A stretch of DNA of 64,000 nt, taken from the NCBI RefSeq assembly GCF_003160695.1, contig NZ_QGDD01000002.1:186001-250000 (forward strand), in the 5' to 3' direction. Each line of letters begins with the position of its first letter. Position 1 is the stretch's first letter. The notes beneath the pieces are model-generated. The model made no database searches, was not told where the DNA came from, and saw nothing but the letters and a program-made list of their open reading frames with translations. Positions 28,647 to 37,300 of this stretch are shown piece after piece. The position numbers and the translations under genes are program-made. The DNA is from Nocardioides silvaticus (GTDB lineage Bacteria; Actinomycetota; Actinomycetes; Propionibacteriales; Nocardioidaceae).

Positions 28647-29234
28647 TTGAGCAGGTTCAGCCTGACGCCGAGGATCGCCCGTCGCGAGGACGCGCCGGTG
28701 CTCGCCGAGCTGTGGTGCGACGTGCTGCGCAGGGTGGACCGTTCCGAGCAGGTCGCCGACCTCGAGCTGGTCATCAAGGCCGCGGCCGCCTCGCCGGAGC
28801 AGCGGTTCGTGGTGGTCGAGCACGAGGAGCAGATCGCCGGCGCGGTGTTCCTCCGGCTGGGCACGGTCTCGCCGATCAACCTCGAGCCCTGCGTGCACTC
28901 GGTCCAGCCCCGCGTCTTCGACCAGTACCGGCGCCGTGGCGTCGGCCGCACCCTGATGGAGGCCGCGACCGCCTTCGCCGAGGAGAACGGCGTCCTGCAC
29001 GTCGCGACGGCCGTGCCGGCCACGGGCCGCGACGCCAACCGGTTCATGGCCCGGCTGGCCCTCGCGCCCGCCGCCACCTTCCGCATGGCGCCGACCTCGA
29101 TGGTGCGGGCCCGGCTCACCCCTCCCGCCCCGGCCGGCTCCGGTCGGGCCACACCGCGGGTGCTGGTCGCACGGCGCAACCAGCGGCGCGCCCGGGCGGC
29201 CGCTGCCGAGGTGCCGCTCCCCGAGCCGGAGTAG
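28647..29234 (+). CDS. GNAT-family acetyltransferase
   Basis: A 195-residue protein. The acetyl-CoA loop is QYRRRGVGRTLM near residue 100, preceded by the strand FVVVEHEEQIAGAVFLRLG and followed by LHVATAVPATGRDANRFMARLALAPA, typical of the GNAT core. The last 45 residues are basic and Ala/Arg-rich and lie outside the fold. The TTG start has a perfect AGGAGG 8 bases upstream; a GTG at 28620 lies inside the promoter. The substrate is not predictable. It faces the thioesterase gene convergently. Confidence 0.78.
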   Translation: MSRFSLTPRIARREDAPVLAELWCDVLRRVDRSEQVADLELVIKAAAASPEQRFVVVEHEEQIAGAVFLRLGTVSPINLEPCVHSVQPRVFDQYRRRGVGRTLMEAATAFAEENGVLHVATAVPATGRDANRFMARLALAPAATFRMAPTSMVRARLTPPAPAGSGRATPRVLVARRNQRRARAAAAEVPLPEPE

Positions 29235-29247
29235 GCCCGGCGTCGTA

Positions 29248-29661
29248 CTAGCGGGGCTCGATGAGCGCGCAGGTGATGCGCGAGGTGCAGACCCGCTTGC
29301 CACGCTCGTCGACGATGACGATCTCGTAGGCGGCGCTGGTGCGGCCGAGGTGGATCGCCGTCGCCGTACCGGTGACGACGCCCGACGTCGCGGACCGGTG
29401 GTGGGTGGCGTTGATGTCGACGCCGACCGGGATCCGGCCGTGCTGCTCGGCGTGGATGGCCGAGCCCATCGAGCCCAGGGTCTCCGCGAGCGCCACCGAG
29501 GCGCCGCCGTGGAGCAACCCGTAGGGCTGCGTGTTGCCCTCGACCGGCATGGTGGCGACGAGTCGTTCGGCCGTGGCTTCGAGCAGCCGGATGCCGAGCT
29601 TCTCGTTGAGCGCGCCCATCGGGCCGAGCCGGTCGACGGCGTCCGTGGAGTCGGAGGTCAT
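29248..29661 (-). CDS. PaaI-family hotdog thioesterase
   Basis: A 137-residue hotdog-fold protein. The PaaI active-site stretch is YGLLHGGASVALAETLGS (HGG plus catalytic acid), followed by GVDINATHHRSATSG. Such enzymes hydrolyse acyl-CoA thioesters, often of aromatic acids, and work as tetramers. ATG at 29661 is used; an ATG three codons upstream has AGGA too close to it. It diverges from polA with only 42 bases between start codons. Confidence 0.85.
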   Translation of the reverse strand: MTSDSTDAVDRLGPMGALNEKLGIRLLEATAERLVATMPVEGNTQPYGLLHGGASVALAETLGSMGSAIHAEQHGRIPVGVDINATHHRSATSGVVTGTATAIHLGRTSAAYEIVIVDERGKRVCTSRITCALIEPR

Positions 29662-29691
29662 GGGCACCATTGTCCTGTCGGCGGGGATGGT

Positions 29692-29697
29692 TAGAGT
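29692..29697 (+). promoter_or_regulatory. leaderless promoter of polA (-10)
   Basis: TAGAGT, 6 bases, then GTG at 29704. There is no ribosome site. Confidence 0.6.
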
Positions 29698-29703
29698 CGG
29701 CGG

Positions 29704-32394
29704 GTGCCTGAGTCCTCCGACGCGCGCCCCCGCCTGCTGCTGCTCGACGGCCACTCGCTGGCCTACCGCGCGTTCTTCGCGTTGCCGGTCGAGAACTTCT
29801 CCACGGCCGAGGGGCAGCACACCAACGCCGTCTACGGCTTCACCTCGATGTTGGTCAACGTGCTGCGCGACGAGCAGCCGACCCACTGCGCCGTGGCCTT
29901 CGACCTGTCGCGGCAGACCTTCCGTTTGGCGGAGTACGCCGAGTACAAAGCGAAGCGCAACAAGACGCCGACCGAGTTCAGCAGCCAGCTGCCGCTCATC
30001 CAGCGGGTGCTCGACGCGTTCTCGATCCCGCACCTCACGGCGGAGGGCTACGAAGCCGACGACATCATCGCGACCCTGGTGACCCAAGCGCTGGCGGACG
30101 AGACCGCCGACATGGAGGTCCTCATCCTCACCGGCGACCGCGACTCCCTGCAGCTGGTGACCGAACGGTCGACCGTGCTGTACCCGATGCGCGGCGTCTC
30201 CGACCTCGCCCGGATGACACCCCAGGCCGTCGAGGAGAAGTACGGCGTGCCGCCCCACCGCTACCCGGAGCTGGCAGCGATCGTCGGCGAGACCTCCGAC
30301 AACCTGCCGGGCGTGCCCGGGGTGGGCCAGGGCTTCGCCGCCAAGTGGATCAACACCTACGACGGCCTCGACAACGTCATCGCCCACGCCGACGAGATCA
30401 CCGGCAAGAAGGGCGAGGCGCTGCGCGAGCACCTCGGTGACGTGATCCGCAACCGGCGCCTCAACGCCCTCGTCACCGACCTGGACCTCGGCGTCCGCCC
30501 GTCCGAGCTGGCGCTGCAGCCGTGGGACCGCCAGGCCGCGCTGGCCCTGTTCGACGAGCTCGAGTTCCGCGGCGAGCTGCGCACCCGCACGATGGAGACG
30601 CTCGCCGAGGAGGAGCCGATCGAGGAGGGCGGCTTCGAGCTGGCCGGGCGGATCCTCGGTGACGGCGAGGTGGCCGGCTTCCTCGACGGCCTCGGGGAGC
30701 AGGTGGTCGGCCTGCACGTCCGGGGCAGCTGGACGGCCGGCACCGGGGCCGCCGACGGTATCGGGTTCGCGGTTGCCGACGGGCAGGCGGCGTACGTCGA
30801 CCTCGCGGCGCTCGGCCCCGAGGACGAGTCCGCCCTCGCGGCCTGGCTGGCCGACCCGGCGAAGCCGAAGATCCTGCACGACGCCAAGGGACCGGAGCTC
30901 GCGCTGTCCGCGCACGGGTGGGTGCTCGCCGGCGTGGTGAGTGACACCGCGCTGACGGCCTACCTCGCCCGCCCGGACCAGCGCTCCTACGACCTCGCCG
31001 ACCTGACCCTGCGCTACCTGCGCCGCGAGCTGAAAGGCGAGTCCGACTCCGACCAGGGTGCGTTGTTCGACGACGGTGTCGCGGACGCCGCGTCGGTCGC
31101 GATGCTCTACGCCCGGGCCGTGATCGACCTGTCGACCGCGTTGGAGGGCGAGCTCGAGCGGGCCGGCGGCTCGCAGCTGCTGACCGAGGTCGAGCTGCCC
31201 CTGGTGCACCTGCTGGCCCGGATGGAGCAGACGGGCATCGCGGTCGATCTCGACCACCTCACCGCGCTCGAGAGCCACTTCGGCGACGAGGTGCGCAATG
31301 CCGCCGAGGAGGCGTTCGCGGTCATCGGCAAGGAGATCAACCTGGGCTCGCCCAAGCAGCTCCAGGTGGTGCTGTTCGACGAGCTGGGCATGCCGAAGAC
31401 CAAGCGCACCAAGACGGGCTACACCACCGACGCCGACGCGCTGCAGGGCCTCTACGCCAAGACCGAGCACCCGTTCCTGCTGCACCTGCTGCGGCACCGC
31501 GACGTCGCCCGGCTGCGGCAGACGATCGAGGGCCTGCTCAAGACCGTCCAGCCCGACGGCCGCATCCACACCACGTTCAACCAGATGATCGCCGCGACCG
31601 GCCGGCTCTCGAGCACCGAGCCGAACCTGCAGAACATCCCGATCCGCACCGAGGAGGGCCGGCGGATCCGCGAGGGCTTCGTCGTCGGCAGCGGGTTCGA
31701 GTCGCTGATGACCGCCGACTACAGCCAGATCGAGATGCGGATCATGGCGCACCTCTCCGAGGACAAGCTGCTGATCGAGGCGTTCCGGTCCGGCCAGGAC
31801 TTCCACTCGATCACGGCATCGCGCGTCTTCGACGTCCCGGCGGAGGACGTCACGGTCGAGATGCGGGCGAAGATCAAGGCGATGAACTACGGGCTCGCCT
31901 ACGGCTTGTCAGCGTTCGGCCTGGGCCAGCAGCTCGGCATCGAGCCCGGCGAGGCCCGCGGCCTGATGGACGAGTACTTCGAGACCTTCGGCGGCATCCG
32001 CGACTACCTCGGCGGCGTCGTCGACGAGGCCCGCCGCACCGGCTTCACCGAGACCATCATGGGCCGACGCCGCTACCTCCCCGATCTCACCAGCGACAAC
32101 CGGATGCGCCGTGAGATGGCCGAGCGGATGGCGCTCAACGCCCCCATCCAGGGCTCCGCCGCCGACCTCATCAAGGTCGCGATGCTCCACACCCAGCAGG
32201 CCATCGACGAGCAGGGCCTCCGGTCCCGCATGCTCCTCCAGGTCCACGACGAGCTCGTCTTCGAGGTGGCCCCCGGCGAGCGCGACGCCCTCGAGACCGT
32301 CGTCCGCGAGCGGATGGGTGGAGCCGCCGACCTCGCCGTCCCGCTCGACGTCTCCGTCGGCACCGGCCGGAGCTGGCACGAGGCGGCGCACTAG
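29704..32394 (+). CDS. polA: DNA polymerase I
   Basis: 896 residues. Domains: 5'-3' flap exonuclease (1-300, opening LLLLDGHSLAYRAFF, with GDRDSLQL and GVPGVG), a degenerate 3'-5' exonuclease domain (about 310-500) lacking the Asp/Glu metal ligands so proofreading is not expected, and the polymerase domain. Motif A is DYSQIEMR, the O-helix reads KIKAMNYGLAYG, and motif C is VHDELVFEV. The residue matching E. coli F762 is Tyr729. It acts in Okazaki maturation and repair. The GTG start is leaderless. It is followed by a 609-bp gap. Confidence 0.97.
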   Translation: MPESSDARPRLLLLDGHSLAYRAFFALPVENFSTAEGQHTNAVYGFTSMLVNVLRDEQPTHCAVAFDLSRQTFRLAEYAEYKAKRNKTPTEFSSQLPLIQRVLDAFSIPHLTAEGYEADDIIATLVTQALADETADMEVLILTGDRDSLQLVTERSTVLYPMRGVSDLARMTPQAVEEKYGVPPHRYPELAAIVGETSDNLPGVPGVGQGFAAKWINTYDGLDNVIAHADEITGKKGEALREHLGDVIRNRRLNALVTDLDLGVRPSELALQPWDRQAALALFDELEFRGELRTRTMETLAEEEPIEEGGFELAGRILGDGEVAGFLDGLGEQVVGLHVRGSWTAGTGAADGIGFAVADGQAAYVDLAALGPEDESALAAWLADPAKPKILHDAKGPELALSAHGWVLAGVVSDTALTAYLARPDQRSYDLADLTLRYLRRELKGESDSDQGALFDDGVADAASVAMLYARAVIDLSTALEGELERAGGSQLLTEVELPLVHLLARMEQTGIAVDLDHLTALESHFGDEVRNAAEEAFAVIGKEINLGSPKQLQVVLFDELGMPKTKRTKTGYTTDADALQGLYAKTEHPFLLHLLRHRDVARLRQTIEGLLKTVQPDGRIHTTFNQMIAATGRLSSTEPNLQNIPIRTEEGRRIREGFVVGSGFESLMTADYSQIEMRIMAHLSEDKLLIEAFRSGQDFHSITASRVFDVPAEDVTVEMRAKIKAMNYGLAYGLSAFGLGQQLGIEPGEARGLMDEYFETFGGIRDYLGGVVDEARRTGFTETIMGRRRYLPDLTSDNRMRREMAERMALNAPIQGSAADLIKVAMLHTQQAIDEQGLRSRMLLQVHDELVFEVAPGERDALETVVRERMGGAADLAVPLDVSVGTGRSWHEAAH

Positions 32395-33003
32395 CGCTGC
32401 GCTGGGCTTGGTGGGTTGCGCCGGTCGGTGTGTGTCGGGCGTGGCCTGCAGGTCGGGCCGGAGCGGGTCGTGGGCCCCGGTCGGCTTCAAAGCCGGGCCT
32501 TTTCCGCCGGCCAGATCCAGCAGGGCTCGGTCGCCCGAGTCACACGCAACGCCGGCCGGGCACGTCGAGGCCGACGAGACCGCCTTCGGAGCCGGCGGGG
32601 CCCGGACTCGCCCACCGGGGCCCACGCCCCGCACCGGCCAGGGTGGGCAGGCCACGCCCGCGCCACACCCGGCTCCACGACGGGGTGGATGTGGTTGGTC
32701 ATGTGCCACGTGGCCGGTCACCGGCGAACACGACAGGTGGGAACCCACCCACCCCGAGGGGTCGGTCGTGCTCGCCGGGCGGTGGGGCCGGGAGGTCCAG
32801 GTCAAGCGGGAGGGTCGCGCCGGCGGGGCGTGGATGGGTCTGGCTGCGGCGCCCAGCACCGCGGGAGCGAAGCGACCGCGCTGCTGGGGGACGGATGTGG
32901 TTGCCCCGCCGGCGCGAGCCCTCCCGCGCAGGCCGACGGCCTCCCGGCACCACCGCCCCACCCGCACGGCCCACACATCAAGCCGCGCAGCGAAGCTCGA
33001 CCT
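32395..33003. other. intergenic region without a credible gene; structured repeats
   Basis: This stretch between polA and the flippase has open frames on both strands, but they are Pro/Arg/Gly-rich, have no ribosome sites and look like GC artefacts. It contains the palindrome CGGCTT-CA-AAGCCG (32482-32495), two copies of GGATGTGGTTG (near 32690 and 32893), and a large inverted repeat listed separately. It may be an extragenic structured element or a decayed insertion. I see no transposase remnant. Confidence 0.5.
32806..32927. repeat. large imperfect inverted repeat (24/25 bp arms)
   Basis: The left arm at 32806-32829 (GCGGGAGGGTCGCG, then CCGGCGGGGC) and the right arm at 32903-32927 are complementary except for one inserted G. 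Inside the 73-base loop are a second complementary pair (CCCAGCA with TGCTGGG) and a third (CGCGG with CCGCG), so the whole could fold into one long branched hairpin. Confidence 0.7.
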
Positions 33004-34293
33004 CTAACCGACCAGCGTCTCCATCCCCCTCCGCCCCCGAAACACCTGCAGCGCGACAAGCAGGGCGACGACCACCAGGTCGACGACCGCGACGGTGAGG
33101 GCAAGGCTGGTGACGGAGCCGGCGAGCGCGCCGGCGACGACGAGGGCGAGGACGCCGGCGGAGACGAGGTACTTCGTCCACCGGCCGCGTTTGGCGAGGC
33201 CGGCGTAGACGAGCAGCTGGAGGATCGAGAGCAGGCCGCCGAGGCAGGCGAAGAGCCAGAGCCGGTCCTGGACGTCCTCGTAGTCGTTGCCGCCGATGAA
33301 GACGAGGGCCAGGCCGCTGAGCAGGTAGGCGCCGGCGACGCAGGCGGCGGCGAGGGCGGTCAGGAAGGCGAGGCCGCGGAGCACGGCGGCCCGGCTCTCG
33401 CCGGCGGTGGACATCGAGGGGAACAGGATGACGACGGCGAACTGCGGCAGGAACAGCACCGCCTTGGTGACGATGAGGCCGCCGGCGTACAGGCCGGCCT
33501 GGTGGTCGTCGAGGACATTACGGGCGACGACGACGTCGAGGTTGGAGAGGGCGACGAAGGCGAGGAGGGCCGCGGAGCTGCTGTAGGTCTCGCGGCGTAC
33601 GTCGCGCCGCACCTCGCGGTCGTGCTCGGTGACGATGGCGCCGTGCACGCGGTTGCGGAGCACCCAGCTGCCGATCAGCACGGGGAGCCAGGAGGCGGCG
33701 AGGACGCCGAGCATCGCGCTGGCCTCGGTCGCCGAGACCAGCAGGCAGGCGCCGCCGAGCACCACGCGGGGGACGCCGACCGACAGGTACAGCAGGCTCA
33801 GCGGCAGCCAGCGGCGCTCGCCCTGCAGCACGCCGGCCTGGCCGCCCATCACCGTCACCGGCACCACGCAGAGGGCGAGCAGGACCGCGGGGAGCAGACC
33901 GTCGAGGCGGAGCAGCCACCAGACGGCGGGTGCGGCGGCGAGCGCGAGAGCGCCGAGCACGATCGCGGCGCGCCAGGTGGTGGTGAGGATGGTCTGCTCG
34001 ATCGCGGCGACGTCCTCGGGGGCGGCCGCGATCCGGCGGGCGGCGGTCGCCTGCAAGCCGAGCTGCACGACCGAGAGCACCATGAGCAGCGCCATCATGC
34101 CCGCGACCGCGCCGTACTGGCTGGGGCCGAGGAGCCGCGCGGCGACCATCTGGAACGCGTAGGTGCCGATGTTCATGACCGCCATGGCGATCGCGATGCC
34201 GGCGCTGCTGCGGAGCACGCCGACCAGCCGCGAGCGGTCGGCCGACGGCGGACCTGACCCCTCGGGCTGAGCGCGATCGACGGTGCTCGTCAC
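33004..34293 (-). CDS. MOP-superfamily flippase (oligosaccharide/polysaccharide exporter type)
   Basis: A 429-residue membrane protein with about twelve helices. The N-terminal part (GIAIAMAVMNIGTYAFQMVAARLLGPSQYG is interrupted by helix 1) matches Wzx/RfbX-like flippases, which move lipid-linked glycans across the membrane. The start is GTG at 34293: TACCCT lies 6 bases upstream, and the GGAGG that touches the GTG is too close to act as a normal ribosome site, so leaderless translation is likely. It is divergent from the AftD-like gene with 57 bp between starts, which ties it to the glycan cluster. Confidence 0.83.
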   Translation of the reverse strand: MTSTVDRAQPEGSGPPSADRSRLVGVLRSSAGIAIAMAVMNIGTYAFQMVAARLLGPSQYGAVAGMMALLMVLSVVQLGLQATAARRIAAAPEDVAAIEQTILTTTWRAAIVLGALALAAAPAVWWLLRLDGLLPAVLLALCVVPVTVMGGQAGVLQGERRWLPLSLLYLSVGVPRVVLGGACLLVSATEASAMLGVLAASWLPVLIGSWVLRNRVHGAIVTEHDREVRRDVRRETYSSSAALLAFVALSNLDVVVARNVLDDHQAGLYAGGLIVTKAVLFLPQFAVVILFPSMSTAGESRAAVLRGLAFLTALAAACVAGAYLLSGLALVFIGGNDYEDVQDRLWLFACLGGLLSILQLLVYAGLAKRGRWTKYLVSAGVLALVVAGALAGSVTSLALTVAVVDLVVVALLVALQVFRGRRGMETLVG

Positions 34294-34299
34294 CCTCCG

Positions 34300-34305
34300 A
34301 GGGTA
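34300..34305 (-). promoter_or_regulatory. leaderless promoter of the flippase (-10)
   Basis: The minus strand reads TACCCT, then 6 bases (CGGAGG), then GTG at 34293. Confidence 0.55.
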
Positions 34306-34325
34306 GTCGGGGCTTCCTCGCCCAA

Positions 34326-34331
34326 TACAGT
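34326..34331 (+). promoter_or_regulatory. -10 element of the AftD-led operon
   Basis: TACAGT lies 20 bases before the ATG at 34351. A short leader carries AGGAGG (34341-34346). It is the only clear promoter ahead of the tightly packed genes up to 41896. Confidence 0.55.
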
Positions 34332-34350
34332 GACCGGCTGAGGAGGCGGG

Positions 34351-37300
34351 ATGGGGGAGACGAAGGCGGGCGGCTCCGCGGTGGGTGCGGCGATCGCGTC
34401 GTGCCTGTACGTCGTCGTCACCGTCGTCATGCTGCTCCAGCAGCCGGGGGCGACGACCTACGACACCCGCGCCGAGCTGACCGAGCGACCCGGGAGCTTC
34501 CTGTCCGGCGCGTTCACGTTGTGGCACCCCGAGTCGAACTTCGGGGAGTTCCAGAACCAGGCCTACGGCTACCTGTTCCCGCAGGGCACCTGGTTCGTGC
34601 TGACCGACGCGCTGTCGGTGGCGCCGTGGGTCAGCCAGCGACTGTGGTCCGCGCTCCTGCTGGTCGTGGCCTGCGAGGGAGCCCGCCGGGCTGCGCGGGC
34701 CCTGGGCCTCGGCGACGTCGCTGCGCTGCTGGCCGGCGTGGTCTTCGCGTTCTCACCGCGCCTGCTCGGCACGGTGGCCGTGCAGACCGGGGAGTCGCTC
34801 CCGGGTGCGGTCATGCCGTGGCTGGTGCTGGTCGTCGTCCTCCACCTCCGGGGCCGGCTCTCCGCGCTGCGGGCGGCGGTGCTCAGCGGCGCGGCGGTCG
34901 TCTGCATGGGCGGTGTCAACGCGGTGGAGACCGCCGCCTGCCTGCCGCTGGCGATGATCCTCGTGGTCTGGGGCGTGGTCCGCGGCCTGACGACGCGGCG
35001 CGCCGCGCTCGGGTGGTTCGCAGCGGTCGGGGCCGGCTGCCTCTGGTGGGCGCTGCCGCTGCTGGTGCTCGCGCGGTACGCGCCGCCGTTCTACCAGTAC
35101 GTCGAGAGCGCGCGCGACACGACCGCGCTGATCGGCTGGAGCGAGGCGACCCGCGGCGACTCGTCGTGGATCGCGTACCTGGTCTCGGGCGACCAGCCCT
35201 GGTGGCCCGCGGCCTTCCACCTCGCCACCGACCCGGTGCTGGTCGCGGTCGCCGCGGTCGTCGCGGGCATCGGCGTCGCCGGCCTGGCCGGCCTGGAGAG
35301 CGCCGTCAAGCGCCCGCTGATGCTCGCGATGGTGCTCGGGCTCGGCTGCCTCACGGTGGCCCACGGCGGCGTCGCTGGAGCACCGAGCGCCGACCTGCTG
35401 CGGGACCTGCTCGACGGTGCGCTCCAGATCTTCCGCAACGTGCACAAGATCGATCCCGTCGTCCGGCTGCCGCTGGCGATGGGGTTCGGGGTCGGGGTGG
35501 TGCGCGTGACCGAGTGGCTGGTCGAGCGCTACCCGCGGACGCGGCCGGCGAAGCAGCTCATCCTGCTCGCCCCTCTGCTCGTGGTGCTGGTGCTCGGTCG
35601 TCCGTTCCTCGAGGGCGACGCCCGGACGCCCGGGTGGGACGAGATCCCGTCGTACTGGCAGGAGACGCAGGCCTACCTCGCCGACCACGCGCCGGCCGGC
35701 TCGGGCGACGGGCGGGCGCTGGTGGTACCGGGGTCGCGGTTCGCGCAGCACGAGTGGGGCTGGAGCCTCGACGAGCCCCTCACCATCCTGGGCGGTACGT
35801 CGATGGTGAGCCGCACCCAGGTGCCGCTCATCCCCGGCGAGTCCATCCGCTACCTCTCGGCACTCGACCAGCAGATCGCCACCGGTCGCGCCACGGAGGC
35901 GCTGGTCGACGAGCTGGCCCGCGCCGGCATCACCCACGTCGTGCTGCGTCGTGACCTGCTGCGCGAGCTGACCGGGTCGCCGCACCCCGGCGCCAGCGCC
36001 GTGTCCCTGGCGCGAGCCGGGCTCGAGCGGGTGGCGGCCTTCGGGTCCACCGCCGACGGCGCGCCCGAGGTCGAGGTCTTCGCCGTTCCCGACCCGGCGC
36101 CGCTGCTGCGCGCCACCGACGTCGACGACGTCGCGACGGTCCGCGGCGCGGCCGAGAGCGTCCTGTCCGTCCAGGGCGGCGGCCTGGTCGGACGCGACGT
36201 CCCGACGGTGCTGGAGGGCGAGGACGGCTGGGAGCACCCGGCCACGGTCGTCACCGACGACCACCAGCGGCGCGAGCGGGCGTTCGGCAACAACGACGAG
36301 TCGCTCTCGGCGGTGATGACCGCCGACGAGCCGTGGCGCGTGGACCGCGCCGTGCACGACTACCCGAGCGGCCCGGGCGACCCCGTCGTCGCCCGCTACG
36401 ACGGCCTGCGGTCGGTGACGGCGTCGTCCTCGCAGGGCTACGCGGACAACTACGGACCGGTGCTGGTGCAGGCGGGGCCGGCCGCGGCGATCGACGGCGA
36501 CATCGACACCCAGTGGGTCAGCTCGGTCGCCGGCGACCCGGACGAGCAGTGGCTCCGCCTCGACTTCGAGGAGCCGCGCGCGGTCCACGAGGTGACCGTG
36601 ACGCCGGTCGCGGACGACCGTGCGGTCGCGCCGATCCGGACGCTGGAGGTGGTCGCCGGACCCCAGCGGGCACGGGTCGACGTCAACACCTCCGGCGCGC
36701 CCGCCGTCGTGCGCCTCGACGGCAGCGAGGTCGACGCGGTCGAGGTCCGTGTCGTGGCCGCGGCGACGGCCGCGCGCGGCGCCCGGGTCGGGCTGCGCGA
36801 GGTCACCGTCGACGGCCTCACGCCCGAGCGCACCCTGGTGCTGCCCGGCACGGTCCCGGCGGACGCCGCCTGGACGTTCGGAACGACGCCCGGCCGGCGC
36901 CCCTGCTTCGTGGTCCTCGGCTCGCCGGACTGCGACGTCGCCCGGATCCGCGGCTCGGAGGAGCAGGCCGGCCTCGACCGCACCTTCGAGCTCGAGGCCG
37001 CGCAGGACGTGACGCTCACCGGCCACGTCGTCGCGCGCAGCACCCCCGAGGCGGCGCGCCTGCTCGACCTGATCCAGCGCCGGCCGCCGGTGCTCGCGTC
37101 CTCGACGTTCGGCCAGGACCCCCGCGTCGCCCCACGCTTCGCCTACGACGGCCAGCCCACCACCGCATGGGTGTCCGACGACGGCGACCGGTTCCCGACC
37201 CTGACCTTCCGCTGGAAGCGGTTGCGCACCATCACCGGGATCACCGTCGCGTCCGATCCCGCTGCGCCGGTCGCGGCCGTGGTGACCGCGCGCGGGCGGA

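Noticed and set aside
32416..33098. Plus-strand frames in the gap after polA
   Set aside because: The translations are Pro/Arg/Gly-rich, begin without ribosome sites and run into the flippase gene on the other strand.
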